Shown here piece after piece: positions 52,770-64,000 of a stretch of DNA of 64,000 bases; the first letter of the stretch is position 1; the number at the start of each line of letters is the position of its first letter. The position numbers and the translations under genes are program-made. The stretch is taken from assembly GCA_963700185.1 (NCBI GenBank), contig CAVOWP010000018.1:166032-230031 (forward strand). Reading direction: 5' to 3'. The notes beneath the pieces are model-generated. The model made no database searches. It worked only from the letters and a program-made list of their open reading frames with translations, and was not told the origin of the DNA. Source of the DNA: AP-15 sp963700185 (GTDB taxonomy: Bacteria; Pseudomonadota; Alphaproteobacteria; ATCC43930; CGMCC-115725).

Positions 52770-53477
52770 TCACCCCAGCGCTTCGCGCCGGCCGCGTTCA
52801 TGGCTCGCCGGCTGTCCTTCGTTCAGCCGCTTGTCTTGCGCCATCGGGTCGTGAGCGAGAATCTCGCCCTTGAAGACCCAGACCTTGACGCCGCACACGC
52901 CGTAGGTGGTCTTGGCGGTGCCGTAGCCGAAATCGACGTCCGCGCGCAACGTATGCAGCGGCACCCGGCCTTCGCGATACCATTCCATGCGGGCGATCTC
53001 GGCTCCGCCTAGGCGTCCCGAACAGTTGATCCGGATCCCTTGGGCGCCGAGCCGCATCGCCGACTGTACGGCCCGCTTCATCGCCCGGCGAAAGGCGACG
53101 CGGCGTTCCAGCTGCTGTGCGATGCCGTCGGCGATCAGCTTCGCGTCGATCTCCGGTTTGCGGATCTCGACGATGTTGAGGGTCACTTCGCTGTTGGTAA
53201 CCTTGGCGAGATCGGTGCGCAGCTTTTCGATGTCGACCCCCTTTTTCCCGATTACCACGCCGGGCCGGGCCGAATGCAGCGTGATCCTCGTGCGCCGCGC
53301 GGCACGCTCGATCACGACGCGGGAGAGGCCGGCCTGGGTCAGGCGCCGCTGCAGGAACTTGCGCAGGCCGAGGTCGTCGAGCAGCAAATTGCCGTATTCC
53401 TTGCGCGCGAACCAGCGCGAGTCCCAGGTCCGGTTGATGCCGAGCCGAAGCCCGATCGGATTGACCTTCTGTCCCAT
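52770..53477 (-). CDS. rpsC: 30S ribosomal protein S3
   Basis: This 235-residue protein begins MGQKVNPIGLRLGINRTWDS. It has the KH-domain GKKG loop (GVVIGKKGVDIEKLRTDLAK) and the C-terminal domain with GIRINCSGRLGGAEIARMEW. Its ATG overlaps the rplV stop by one base. Confidence 0.98.
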   Translation of the reverse strand: MGQKVNPIGLRLGINRTWDSRWFARKEYGNLLLDDLGLRKFLQRRLTQAGLSRVVIERAARRTRITLHSARPGVVIGKKGVDIEKLRTDLAKVTNSEVTLNIVEIRKPEIDAKLIADGIAQQLERRVAFRRAMKRAVQSAMRLGAQGIRINCSGRLGGAEIARMEWYREGRVPLHTLRADVDFGYGTAKTTYGVCGVKVWVFKGEILAHDPMAQDKRLNEGQPASHERGRREALG

Positions 53478-53860
53478 TATTCAGCCTCCTCGGCGCTCTC
53501 CCGGACGATCACGGTTAGATGCGCAAACATCTTCTCGACGCGTGCCGAGCGCCCGCGGCCTCTAGTGTGAAACCTTTTCAGTACAAAAGCCCGGCCGACC
53601 GTGGCCTCCTTCACGAAAAGGCGGTCGACGTCCAGTTGGTGATTATTTTCGGCATTGGCGATCGCCGCTTGTAGAACCTTTCTGACGTCGCGCGCAATGC
53701 GGCGCCGCGAGAAGGTCAGTTCCGCGAGCGCGGCCGAAGCGGCCTTGCCGCGGATCGCCTGCGCGACGAGGTTGAGCTTGCGCGGGCTCGTGCGCAGGCC
53801 CCGCATGGACGCGGCGGCTTCACTGTCGTCGAGCCGCCGTTCGGCGGCTGGCTTACCCAT
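53477..53860 (-). CDS. rplV: 50S ribosomal protein L22
   Basis: This 127-residue protein contains LRTSPRKLNLVAQAIRGKAA and the tunnel-hairpin segment AFVLKRFHTRGRGRSARVEK. It lies 1 base after rpsS. Confidence 0.97.
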   Translation of the reverse strand: MGKPAAERRLDDSEAAASMRGLRTSPRKLNLVAQAIRGKAASAALAELTFSRRRIARDVRKVLQAAIANAENNHQLDVDRLFVKEATVGRAFVLKRFHTRGRGRSARVEKMFAHLTVIVRESAEEAE

Positions 53861-53861
53861 C

Positions 53862-54140
53862 TCAGCTCCTTCTCGCTTTCTTGTCGCCGGCGTGCCCGTA
53901 AAAGGTCCGGGTCGGCGCGAACTCGCCGAGCTTGTGCCCGATCATGTTCTCGGTGACCAGCACCGGGATAAATTTGTGCCCGTTATAGACGCCGAAGGTG
54001 AGACCGACAAATTGCGGAAAGATCGTCGACCGGCGCGACCAAGTACGGATCACCTGGTTGCGCCCCGACCCACGCGCCGTCTCTGCCTTTTTGAGGAGAT
54101 AGCCGTCAACAAACGGCCCCTTCCATACCGAGCGTGCCAA
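53862..54140 (-). CDS. rpsS: 30S ribosomal protein S19
   Basis: This 92-residue protein begins MARSVWKGPFVDGYLLKKAE and has TWSRRSTIFPQFVGLTFGVY and LGEFAPTRTFYGHAGDKKAR, the S19 signature. Confidence 0.98.
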   Translation of the reverse strand: MARSVWKGPFVDGYLLKKAETARGSGRNQVIRTWSRRSTIFPQFVGLTFGVYNGHKFIPVLVTENMIGHKLGEFAPTRTFYGHAGDKKARRS

Positions 54141-54157
54141 GCTTTTCCTCCCGTCGG

Positions 54158-54985
54158 CTAGCGCTTATGGCGGCGGCGCACGATCAGCCGGTCCGCCGCC
54201 TTGTTGTGCCGGGTCTTTCTGCCCTTGGTCGGCTTGCCCCACGGCGTGACCGGATGCCGGCCGCCCGAGGTACGACCCTCGCCCCCGCCATGCGGATGAT
54301 CGATCGGGTTCATCGCGACGCCGCGCACCGAAGGCCGGCGGCCGAGCCAGCGGCTGCGGCCGGCCTTGCCGATTACGATATTCTGCTGATCGGGGTTTGA
54401 CACCGCGCCGATCGTCGCCCGGCATTCGGAGCGCACCATGCGCAGCTCCCCGGAAGAGAGGCGCAATAAAGCATAACCTTGGTCGCGGCCGACCAGCTGG
54501 GCGTAAGTCCCGGCCGAGCGGGCGATTTGGCCGCCCTTGCCGGGTTTCATTTCGACATTGTGGATGATCGTGCCGACCGGCATGCTGCGCATCGGCATCG
54601 TATTGCCGGGCTTGACGTCCACCCTCTCGCCCGAGATGACCGTATCGCCTGCTTTGAGCCGCTGCGGCGCCAGAATGTAGGCAAGCTCGCCGTCCTGATA
54701 ACGGATCAGCGCAATGAAAGCGGTGCGGTTGGGGTCGTATTCGAGCCGTTCGACGGTGGCCGACATATCGACCTTCGTACGCTTGAAATCGACGATCCGG
54801 TAGCGTTGCTTGTTGCCGCCGCCGCGCCGGCGCATCGTGATGCGGCCGGTGTTGTTGCGGCCGCCCTTGCCGCGCAGCCCCTCGGTCAGGGCCTTGACGG
54901 GCTTCCCCTTCCACAATTCGCTGCGGTCGACGATCACGAGCTGGCGGCGCGATGGCGTCGTCGGATTGAATGTCTTCAGTGCCAC
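54158..54985 (-). CDS. rplB: 50S ribosomal protein L2
   Basis: This 275-residue protein has SRRQLVIVDRSELWKGKPVK at the start and the peptidyl-transferase-near block RGVAMNPIDHPHGGGEGRTS near the C-terminus. It lies between rplW and rpsS. Confidence 0.98.
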   Translation of the reverse strand: MALKTFNPTTPSRRQLVIVDRSELWKGKPVKALTEGLRGKGGRNNTGRITMRRRGGGNKQRYRIVDFKRTKVDMSATVERLEYDPNRTAFIALIRYQDGELAYILAPQRLKAGDTVISGERVDVKPGNTMPMRSMPVGTIIHNVEMKPGKGGQIARSAGTYAQLVGRDQGYALLRLSSGELRMVRSECRATIGAVSNPDQQNIVIGKAGRSRWLGRRPSVRGVAMNPIDHPHGGGEGRTSGGRHPVTPWGKPTKGRKTRHNKAADRLIVRRRHKR

Positions 54986-54988
54986 GGC

Positions 54989-55321
54989 TCAAATCCCCGT
55001 TGTCACATCGATCCGCTGACCCTCGCGAAGGGTCACGACCGCCTTTTTGTAATCGGAACGCCTGCCGGGGCGGCCACGAACCCGCTTGAGCTTGCCCATG
55101 ACCCGAATTGTGTTCACCGCGGACACATTGACGCTGAACAGGCCTTCGACAGCCGCCTTCACTTCGCGCTTGGTGGCGGTCAGCGGCACTCGAAAGATCA
55201 CCTGGCGGTGTTCGGACACGTTCGTCGCCTTTTCGGTGATCACCGGGCCCCGGATGATGTCGTACATCTGCTGCCGAGTGAGCCGCGGTGCGGCGGGCGG
55301 TATGACCCGAAAGCGGCTCAT
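54989..55321 (-). CDS. rplW: 50S ribosomal protein L23
   Basis: This 110-residue protein has the conserved MYDIIRGPVITEKATNVSEH and NTIRVMGKLKRVRGRPGRRS blocks. It forms the tunnel-exit docking site for trigger factor and SRP. Its start overlaps the rplD stop by four bases. Confidence 0.97.
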   Translation of the reverse strand: MSRFRVIPPAAPRLTRQQMYDIIRGPVITEKATNVSEHRQVIFRVPLTATKREVKAAVEGLFSVNVSAVNTIRVMGKLKRVRGRPGRRSDYKKAVVTLREGQRIDVTTGI

Positions 55322-55938
55322 TTGAGGCGCGCCTCGAGGTGCTGCACCGCGTCGCGCGTCAGGACCAACGTGTCGCGGCGCAAGATGTCGTAAACATTGG
55401 CGCCTTGCTGAGGCAGCACATCCACCCGCGGCAGGTTGCGCGCGGCGCGCATGAAGCCTTCTTCGACCGCGGGCCCGTCGATGATCAACACGGAGTCCCA
55501 GCCGAGCGCTTCGAAGCGTGCCCGCAGGACCTTGGTCTTGGCTTCGTCCAAATGGGCCGCGTCGATTACTACCAGCTTGCCCTCGCGCTGCTTCGAGGAC
55601 AGCGCAGTCCTGAGGCCGAGCTTGCGGACCTTCTTCTGCAATGAGAATTCGTGGCTGCGGACAACCGGCCCGAAGATCGTCGCGCCGCCGCGGAATTGCG
55701 GCGAGCGCAGACTGCCCTGGCGGGCGCGTCCCGTACCCTTCTGCTTATAGGGTTTCTTGGTCGTCCCCTGGATCTCGCTGATCCCCTTGGTCTTGTGGGT
55801 CCCGGCGTGGCGCTTCGCCAATTGCCAGTTGACGACGCGGGCCAGGATGTCGCGGCGGATCGGCAGGCCAAACACCTCGTCGGCAAGCTCGATATTACCG
55901 ACCTCCTCATTGTCGAGATTACGGACGGCGAGCTTCAT
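55318..55938 (-). CDS. rplD: 50S ribosomal protein L4
   Basis: This 206-residue protein has the central loop GTTKKPYKQKGTGRARQGSL and RSPQFRGGATIFGPVVRSHE, diagnostic of L4. The ATG overlaps the rplC stop by one base. In enterobacteria L4 regulates the S10 operon; no such leader structure is evident here. Confidence 0.97.
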   Translation of the reverse strand: MKLAVRNLDNEEVGNIELADEVFGLPIRRDILARVVNWQLAKRHAGTHKTKGISEIQGTTKKPYKQKGTGRARQGSLRSPQFRGGATIFGPVVRSHEFSLQKKVRKLGLRTALSSKQREGKLVVIDAAHLDEAKTKVLRARFEALGWDSVLIIDGPAVEEGFMRAARNLPRVDVLPQQGANVYDILRRDTLVLTRDAVQHLEARLK

Positions 55939-56648
55939 CAGGAGGCTGCCTCCTGCGGGCTCTCAGGGGCCGCCCCTTCGCGTAAGGCCGCCGGGAACGG
56001 CAGTTCGACGGAGGCCTTGCGCTTGACTGCATCCTTGACGAGGACATAACCGCCCGGGCTTCCCGGCACCGATCCCTTGATCATCAAGACACCGCGATCG
56101 GCATCAGCGGCGATCACTTCGAGGCTCTGTGTCGTAACCCGCTCCGCGCCGAGATGGCCCGCCATCTTCTTGTTCTTGAACGTCTTGCCCGGCGACTGCC
56201 GCTGGCCGGTCGATCCGTGACTGCGATGCGAGACCGAGACGCCGTGGCTGGCGCGCAAGCCACTGAAATTGTGCCGCTTCATCGCCCCGGCGAACCCCTT
56301 GCCAATGCTGGTTCCGACAACGTCGACAAACTGCCCGGGCATAAAATGCGCCGCGGTGATCTCCGCACCCACCTCCAGCAAGGCATCCTCCGACACGCGG
56401 AATTCGGCAAGGCGCGCCTTTGGTTCGACCTTGGCCTTCGCGAAATGGCCTCGCTGCGGTTTCGAGACGTTCTTGGTCTTGGCCGTACCTACCCCGAGCT
56501 GCACCGCGATGTAGCCGTCCCTGTCCTCGGTGCGGACCGCGACGACCTGGCAGTGGTCGACTTTCAGCACCGTCACCGGGATATGGGTGCCCTCGTCGGT
56601 AAAGACGCGGGTCATGCCTAGCTTGCGGGCAATCAGACCGGTGCGCAT
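55938..56648 (-). CDS. rplC: 50S ribosomal protein L3
   Basis: This 236-residue protein begins MRTGLIARKLGMTRVFTDEG and has the conserved GMKRHNFSG-type block AMKRHNFSGLRASHGVSVSH, with HRSHGSTGQRQSPGKTFKNK following. A palindrome pair separates it from rpsJ upstream. Confidence 0.97.
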   Translation of the reverse strand: MRTGLIARKLGMTRVFTDEGTHIPVTVLKVDHCQVVAVRTEDRDGYIAVQLGVGTAKTKNVSKPQRGHFAKAKVEPKARLAEFRVSEDALLEVGAEITAAHFMPGQFVDVVGTSIGKGFAGAMKRHNFSGLRASHGVSVSHRSHGSTGQRQSPGKTFKNKKMAGHLGAERVTTQSLEVIAADADRGVLMIKGSVPGSPGGYVLVKDAVKRKASVELPFPAALREGAAPESPQEAAS

Positions 56649-56667
56649 TGCCCGCCTGCTCCAACAC

Positions 56668-56751
56668 CGTCATTGCCGGGCTTGACCCGGCAATCCACCG
56701 CGAGGCGGTGCACGGTCGGCGCCGATGCCCGGATCAAGCCCGGGCATGACG
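56668..56751. repeat. Paired palindromes between rpsJ and rplC (GTCA/TCCA family)
   Basis: The left arm is CGTCATTGCCGGGCTTGACC followed by CGGCAATCCACCG. The right arm (from 56723) is GATGCCCGGATCAAGCCCGG followed by GCATGACG. The gap between the two genes is 130 bases, most of it these arms. The right arm lacks the inner TGGA of the other pairs. Confidence 0.83.
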
Positions 56752-56778
56752 TTCTCCTAAAACGGTTCATGTCACCGG

Positions 56779-57093
56779 TCACAGTTTGATTTCGACGTCG
56801 ACGCCGGCGGCGAGGTCAAGTTTCATCAGCGCGTCTACGGTCTGAGGAGTTGGGTCGACAATGTCGAGCATGCGTTTGTGGGTGCGGATCTCGAATTGCT
56901 CGCGCGATTTCTTGTCGACATGCGGCGACCGCAAGACGGTGAATTTCTCGATTTTGGTCGGGAGCGGGATCGGACCCCGCACCCGCGCCCCGGTACGCTT
57001 GGCCGTGTTGACGATTTCGCTGGTGGATTGATCGAGCACGCGATGGTCGTAGGCCCGCAGTCGAATGCGAATGTTCTGGTTGTCGGTCGCCAT
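56779..57093 (-). CDS. rpsJ: 30S ribosomal protein S10
   Basis: This 104-residue protein has NIRIRLRAYDHRVLDQSTSE and the loop GPIPLPTKIEKFTVLRSPHV, diagnostic of S10 (NusE). It is the first gene of the S10 operon, 48 bases after tuf. Confidence 0.98.
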   Translation of the reverse strand: MATDNQNIRIRLRAYDHRVLDQSTSEIVNTAKRTGARVRGPIPLPTKIEKFTVLRSPHVDKKSREQFEIRTHKRMLDIVDPTPQTVDALMKLDLAAGVDVEIKL

Positions 57094-57141
57094 TTTCTGT
57101 TTCCGATCCTAGTGCCGCGCGCTCGGTGTTCAGTTTGCCGG

Positions 57142-58332
<1,191 letters not shown>

Positions 58333-58391
58333 ACCTTCTTCTCCGTTCGATCCAGCCCGGCTGGATTTTCAAGCCTCGTTTATCTGCATTA

Positions 58392-60468
<2,077 letters not shown>

Positions 60469-60545
60469 GAAAGCAACTCCGCGGGCGCCACGCGAGGCGG
60501 GCGCCCTAAAAGAAAATATGTTTCGGTTGTGATGTGCTTCGCCGG

Positions 60546-61016
60546 TTACCAGCGGTAGTGCGAGAAGGCCTTGTTGGCATCGGCCATGCGATGCGTATCC
60601 TCCCGCCGCTTCACCGCGGCACCCCGATTGTTGGAGGCGTCGAGCAGCTCCCCCGAAAGCCGCTCCTCCATAGTGTTTTCCGAGCGTCCGCGCGAACTCG
60701 AAATCAGCCAGCGGATGGCCAGCGCCTGGCTGCGGTCGGTCCGCACTTCGACCGGTACCTGATAGGTGGCGCCGCCGACACGGCGCGAGCGCACTTCGAC
60801 GGAGGGCCGCACATTGCCGAGCGCGTCGTGGAACACCCGGACCGGGTCTTGCCCGCTGCGCTTGGCGATGCGGTCGAAAGCCCCGTAGACGATGCGCTCG
60901 GCGACCGACTTCTTGCCCTCGTACATCAGGCAATTCATAAACTTGGTTAATACGCTGTCGCCGAATTTGGCGTCCGGCAAGACTTCGCGTTTGACGGCAG
61001 CGCGACGGCGCGACAT
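60546..61016 (-). CDS. rpsG: 30S ribosomal protein S7
   Basis: This 156-residue protein begins MSRRRAAVKREVLPDAKFGD and has GGATYQVPVEVRTDRSQALA and the C-terminal KRREDTHRMADANKAFSHYR, diagnostic of S7. It lies 10 bases after rpsL. Confidence 0.98.
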   Translation of the reverse strand: MSRRRAAVKREVLPDAKFGDSVLTKFMNCLMYEGKKSVAERIVYGAFDRIAKRSGQDPVRVFHDALGNVRPSVEVRSRRVGGATYQVPVEVRTDRSQALAIRWLISSSRGRSENTMEERLSGELLDASNNRGAAVKRREDTHRMADANKAFSHYRW

Positions 61017-61026
61017 GACAGCCTCC

Positions 61027-61398
61027 CTATTTCGGGCGCTTGGCGCCGTATTTCGAACGGCGCTGGCGGCGGTCTTTGACACCCTGGGTGTCGAGGGTGC
61101 CGCGGATGATGTGGTACCGCACACCCGGAAGGTCCTTGACCCGGCCGCCCCGGATCAGGACGACCGAATGCTCCTGCAGGTTGTGGCCCTCACCCGGAAT
61201 GTAGCTCGTGACCTCGAACCCGTTCGTAAGGCGCACGCGCGCCACTTTGCGCAACGCGGAATTCGGCTTCTTCGGCGTGGTCGTGTAGACGCGCGTGCAC
61301 ACCCCGCGCTTTTGCGGGCAGGCTTCCATTGCTGGAACCTTGTTGCGTGCCACCTCCGGCCTCCGCGGATTGCGGATCAGCTGGTTTATCGTCGGCAT
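61027..61398 (-). CDS. rpsL: 30S ribosomal protein S12
   Basis: This 123-residue protein begins MPTINQLIRNPRRPEVARNK. The streptomycin-site lysines are both wild type: TTPKKPNSALRKV and GGRVKDLPGVRYH. An upstream frame extension from 61467 is rejected, because MPTINQLIR is the universal start. It is the first gene of the str operon, 257 bases after rpoC. Confidence 0.98.
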   Translation of the reverse strand: MPTINQLIRNPRRPEVARNKVPAMEACPQKRGVCTRVYTTTPKKPNSALRKVARVRLTNGFEVTSYIPGEGHNLQEHSVVLIRGGRVKDLPGVRYHIIRGTLDTQGVKDRRQRRSKYGAKRPK

Positions 61399-61655
61399 CG
61401 TCACAACCTCGTCAAACACGACAATCGCCCGAGGCGATGACGCCGTCGGGTCGATGAGTTTTCGCACCTAATTTCTTGCGCGCCCCCTCACAGGAGCGCC
61501 GAGCCATGAGCTGGTATAGGGGCTGCGTCTAGGTGGCTTCCTACGGCCAGCCCCGAATGGGCCAATATTACTAGTGATCCAAACCAACCCGGTCAAGTCC
61601 CCCTGCCATGGAACGCATTGCGTTCCACGGACAGGGGGTAAACACCGGGAAGGTC
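61399..61655. promoter_or_regulatory. Intergenic region rpoC-rpsL
   Basis: This 257-base spacer holds a long hairpin at 61599-61638 near rpoC and an A+T-richer stretch at 61560-61585 that could contain the str-operon promoter. No -10/-35 pair is clear enough to call. Confidence 0.4.
61599..61638 (-). terminator. Perfectly foldable hairpin 17 bases after rpoC
   Basis: Arms CCCCCTG and TGGAACGCA on one side pair with TGCGTTCCA and CAGGGGG on the other, with a small internal mismatch and almost no loop. It is placed where the rpoBC operon would end. There is no run of U after it in the direction of transcription, so it may be a processing or pausing hairpin and not a classic intrinsic terminator. 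Confidence 0.6.
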
Positions 61656-64000
61656 TCAGGCCGTCTGTTTTTCGGCTTCGACGAGTTGAGGGGGCTCTTC
61701 GTGCGCAGCGATCGCAGCGAGCTCGCGGTCGCGCTCGGCCGCCACCTCGCGCAACCGAGCAATGACGCTGCCGGTCCCCGCCGGGATCAGCCGACCGACA
61801 ATCACGTTTTCCTTGAGGCCCGTCAGCGAGTTGATGCGGCCGGAGACTGCAGCCTCGGTCAACACGCGTGTCGTCTCTTGGAACGAGGCAGCCGAGATGA
61901 ACGAGCTCGTCTGCAGGCTCGCCTTGGTGATGCCTTGCAACACCGGGCGCGCCTCCGCCGGCCGCAGGCCCTCGCTCTCGACCTTGGCGTTTTCGAGCTC
62001 GAACTCGGAGCGGTCGATCTGCTCGCCGGCCAGGAAGGTCGTGTCGCCCGGATCGGCGATTTCCACCTTCTGCAGCATCTGCCGGACGATCACTTCGATG
62101 TGCTTGTCGTTGATCCGCACACCTTGCAGCCGATAGACCTCCTGGATCTCGTTGATCAGGTAGCTCGCCAGCTCCTCGACCCCGAGGATCCGCAGGATGT
62201 CATGCGGCACCCGGTTGCCGTCCATCAAGAGGTCACCCTTCTCGATGTAATCGCCTTCCTGGACGCTGATGTGCTTGCCTTTCGGGATCAGGTACTCGAC
62301 CGGCTCCTTATCGTCCTCGGTCGGCGCGACGATGATGCGCCGCTTCGCCTTGTAGTCCTTGCCGAATTCGACGCGGCCGTCGCTTTCGCTGATGATCGCG
62401 AAATCCTTCGGTTTGCGCGCCTCGAAAAGCTCGGCGACACGCGGCAGACCGCCCGTGATGTCACGCGTCTTTGAGGATTCGCGCGGGATGCGCGCCAGCA
62501 CGTCGCCGGCTTTGACGTGCGCCCCGTTGTCAACCGAAAGGATCGCGTCGACCGACATGAAGTAGCGCGCCTCGAGCCCGTTGGCCAAGGTGAGCACCTC
62601 GCCCGCCTCGTCGCGTAACGTGATCCGCGGCCGCAAATCGCTGCCGCGGGGCTGTTGCTTCCAGTCGACGACCACCTTCGACGAGATGCCGGTCGCTTCG
62701 TCCACTGTCTCGCGCATCGACAGGCCTTCGATCAAATCGACGTAATGCGCGATGCCGTCCTTCTCGGTGATGATCGGGATCGTGTAGGGGTCCCACTCCA
62801 CGAGCCGGTCACCCCGTTTGACCTCGGCCCCATCATCGACGAGCAACCTCGCGCCGTACGGAACTCGATGCCGGGCCTTTTCCCGCCCTGCTTCGTCCAA
62901 CAGCACAATTTCGGTGTTGCGGCCCATCACCACCGGTATGCCGCCCGAGTTGATGACGACGTTTCGATTCTTCACTTCCGCCCTAGCGTCGAAGGCTGCC
63001 TCGACAGAAGACTGCTCGGCGCCGCGTTGCGCCGCACCGCCGATGTGGAAGGTGCGCATCGTCAGCTGCGTGCCGGGTTCGCCGATCGACTGCGCGGCAA
63101 TAACGCCGACCGCCTCGCCGATATTGACGACCGTACCGCGCGCCAAGTCGCGCCCGTAGCACTTGCCGCAGACGCCGACGCGGGATTTGCAGGTCAGCAC
63201 CGAGCGGATCGGTACGGTATCGACACCCGCCCGCTCGATCTGGTCGATGGCATCCTCGTCGATCAGTGCGCCCGCCGGAAGCACGACTTCGCCGCTCAGC
63301 GGGTCGAGGATGTCGACCGCTGCGGTACGGCCGAGAATGCGGTCGGCGAGAGGGGCGATGACTTCGCCGCCGTCGACGACGGCGCTCGTCATGAGCCCGC
63401 GCGTGGTGCCGCAATCTTCCTCGGTGATGATCGCGTCTTGCGCGACATCGACGAGGCGGCGGGTCAGATAACCCGAATTCGCCGTCTTCAGCGCCGTGTC
63501 GGCGAGGCCCTTGCGGGCGCCGTGGGTCGAGTTGAAGTATTCGAGGACGGTCAGCCCCTCCTTGAAGTTGGAGATGATCGGCGTCTCGATGATCTCGCCC
63601 GACGGCTTGGCCATCAGCCCGCGCATGCCCGCCAGCTGCTTGATCTGCGCCGCCGAACCGCGCGCCCCGGAATCCGACATCATCCAGACCGAGTTGACCG
63701 GCTCGCCGGGCTGCGGCTCGCGGATCTTCTTCAGCATCTCTTCGGCGACGCGGTCCGTGCAGCGCGACCACACGTCGACGACCTTGTTGTATTTCTCGCC
63801 CTGGGTGATCAGGCCGTCCTGGTATTGCTGCTCATACTGCTTGACCTGCTCCTGCGCCTCGCCGACCAGGCGACGCTTCTCCTCCGGCACGATCAAATCG
63901 TCCTTGCCGAACGAAATGCCGGCCTTGCAGGCCTGCTGGAAGCCGAGCGACATCAAATGGTCGCAGAAGATGACCGTCTCCTTCTGGCCGCAGTGGCGGT
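61656..64000 (-). CDS. rpoC: RNA polymerase beta' subunit, C-terminal part (5' end outside window)
   Basis: This frame is open to the window edge and encodes about the last 780 residues of beta'. At the edge HCGQKETVIFCDHLMSLGFQ aligns with the region before the secondary-channel helices. The bridge/trigger region includes SDSGARGSAAQIKQLAGMRG. The second zinc site is complete (DCGTTRG, LTCKSRVGVCGKCYG). The C-terminal block SFISAASFQETTRVLTEAAV and NVIVGRLIPAGTG is typical. A TTG near 63956 is not a start, since homology continues upstream of it. Confidence 0.97.
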   Translation of the reverse strand, partial: RHCGQKETVIFCDHLMSLGFQQACKAGISFGKDDLIVPEEKRRLVGEAQEQVKQYEQQYQDGLITQGEKYNKVVDVWSRCTDRVAEEMLKKIREPQPGEPVNSVWMMSDSGARGSAAQIKQLAGMRGLMAKPSGEIIETPIISNFKEGLTVLEYFNSTHGARKGLADTALKTANSGYLTRRLVDVAQDAIITEEDCGTTRGLMTSAVVDGGEVIAPLADRILGRTAAVDILDPLSGEVVLPAGALIDEDAIDQIERAGVDTVPIRSVLTCKSRVGVCGKCYGRDLARGTVVNIGEAVGVIAAQSIGEPGTQLTMRTFHIGGAAQRGAEQSSVEAAFDARAEVKNRNVVINSGGIPVVMGRNTEIVLLDEAGREKARHRVPYGARLLVDDGAEVKRGDRLVEWDPYTIPIITEKDGIAHYVDLIEGLSMRETVDEATGISSKVVVDWKQQPRGSDLRPRITLRDEAGEVLTLANGLEARYFMSVDAILSVDNGAHVKAGDVLARIPRESSKTRDITGGLPRVAELFEARKPKDFAIISESDGRVEFGKDYKAKRRIIVAPTEDDKEPVEYLIPKGKHISVQEGDYIEKGDLLMDGNRVPHDILRILGVEELASYLINEIQEVYRLQGVRINDKHIEVIVRQMLQKVEIADPGDTTFLAGEQIDRSEFELENAKVESEGLRPAEARPVLQGITKASLQTSSFISAASFQETTRVLTEAAVSGRINSLTGLKENVIVGRLIPAGTGSVIARLREVAAERDRELAAIAAHEEPPQLVEAEKQTA

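Noticed and set aside
63954..63956. A TTG that would give rpoC a start inside the window
   Set aside because: The conserved beta' sequence continues upstream of it to the window edge, so the gene is simply cut by the edge.

Overview
This window is a high-GC stretch of an alphaproteobacterial chromosome. The evidence is the AapJQMP general amino-acid transporter, a form II CoxL-type molybdenum hydroxylase operon, and the rpsL-str/S10/spc/alpha ribosomal cluster in the order usual for the class. The closest relatives may lie in Rhodospirillales or a neighbouring order; the sequence alone does not settle this.

Layout. (1) 0.1-6 kb: coxG-coxS-coxL-coxM on the minus strand, divergent from an ECF sigma factor/zinc anti-sigma pair. 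(2) 6-13 kb: a small membrane protein, an overlapping DNA-alkylation-repair/pyrimidine chain (ogt, an AlkA-like glycosylase, pyrF), and aapJQMP, which is split by a GIY-YIG gene lying between two inverted palindromes. (3) 13-21 kb: a hydrolase-like/methyltransferase fusion, a GNAT acetyltransferase, sseA, alaX, a second GIY-YIG gene between palindromes, a cysteine-synthase-like gene, an acyl-CoA-dehydrogenase-like flavoprotein and mutL. (4) 21-27.5 kb: a DUF4258/DUF2283 pair, a two-gene RND efflux system, a VOC protein and a HEPN/MNT pair. (5) 27.7-39.7 kb: a catabolic region with a hydroxyacid oxidase and dehydrogenase, an alpha/beta hydrolase, a D-aminoacylase, a LigB-type dioxygenase, a racemase-fold protein, an HD protein, a HiPIP and three amidohydrolases. 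(6) 39.8-40.2 kb: a VapB orphan with a ruined vapC and a large inverted repeat. (7) 40.2-64 kb: rplQ to rpoC, all on the minus strand. Between adk and rpsM sit two metabolic genes, trpB2 and a nitrilase homologue.

Two features cut across these regions. First, paired palindromes with a shared plan (GTCA outside, TCCA inside) occur at six places. Two pairs enclose related GIY-YIG nuclease genes; four are empty, and two of those lie inside the ribosomal operon. This resembles a REP/BIME family with an associated nuclease, and it is the best candidate here for an undescribed system. Second, ten genes carry single-base frameshifts, about 19 in all and mostly +1. Because they hit rpoA, rplF and fusA, and restoring one base each time gives a full-length family member, they look like sequence or assembly errors. 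The genes affected (mutL, the RND pair, the flavoprotein, HiPIP, HEPN, nitrilase) are therefore annotated as probably intact.
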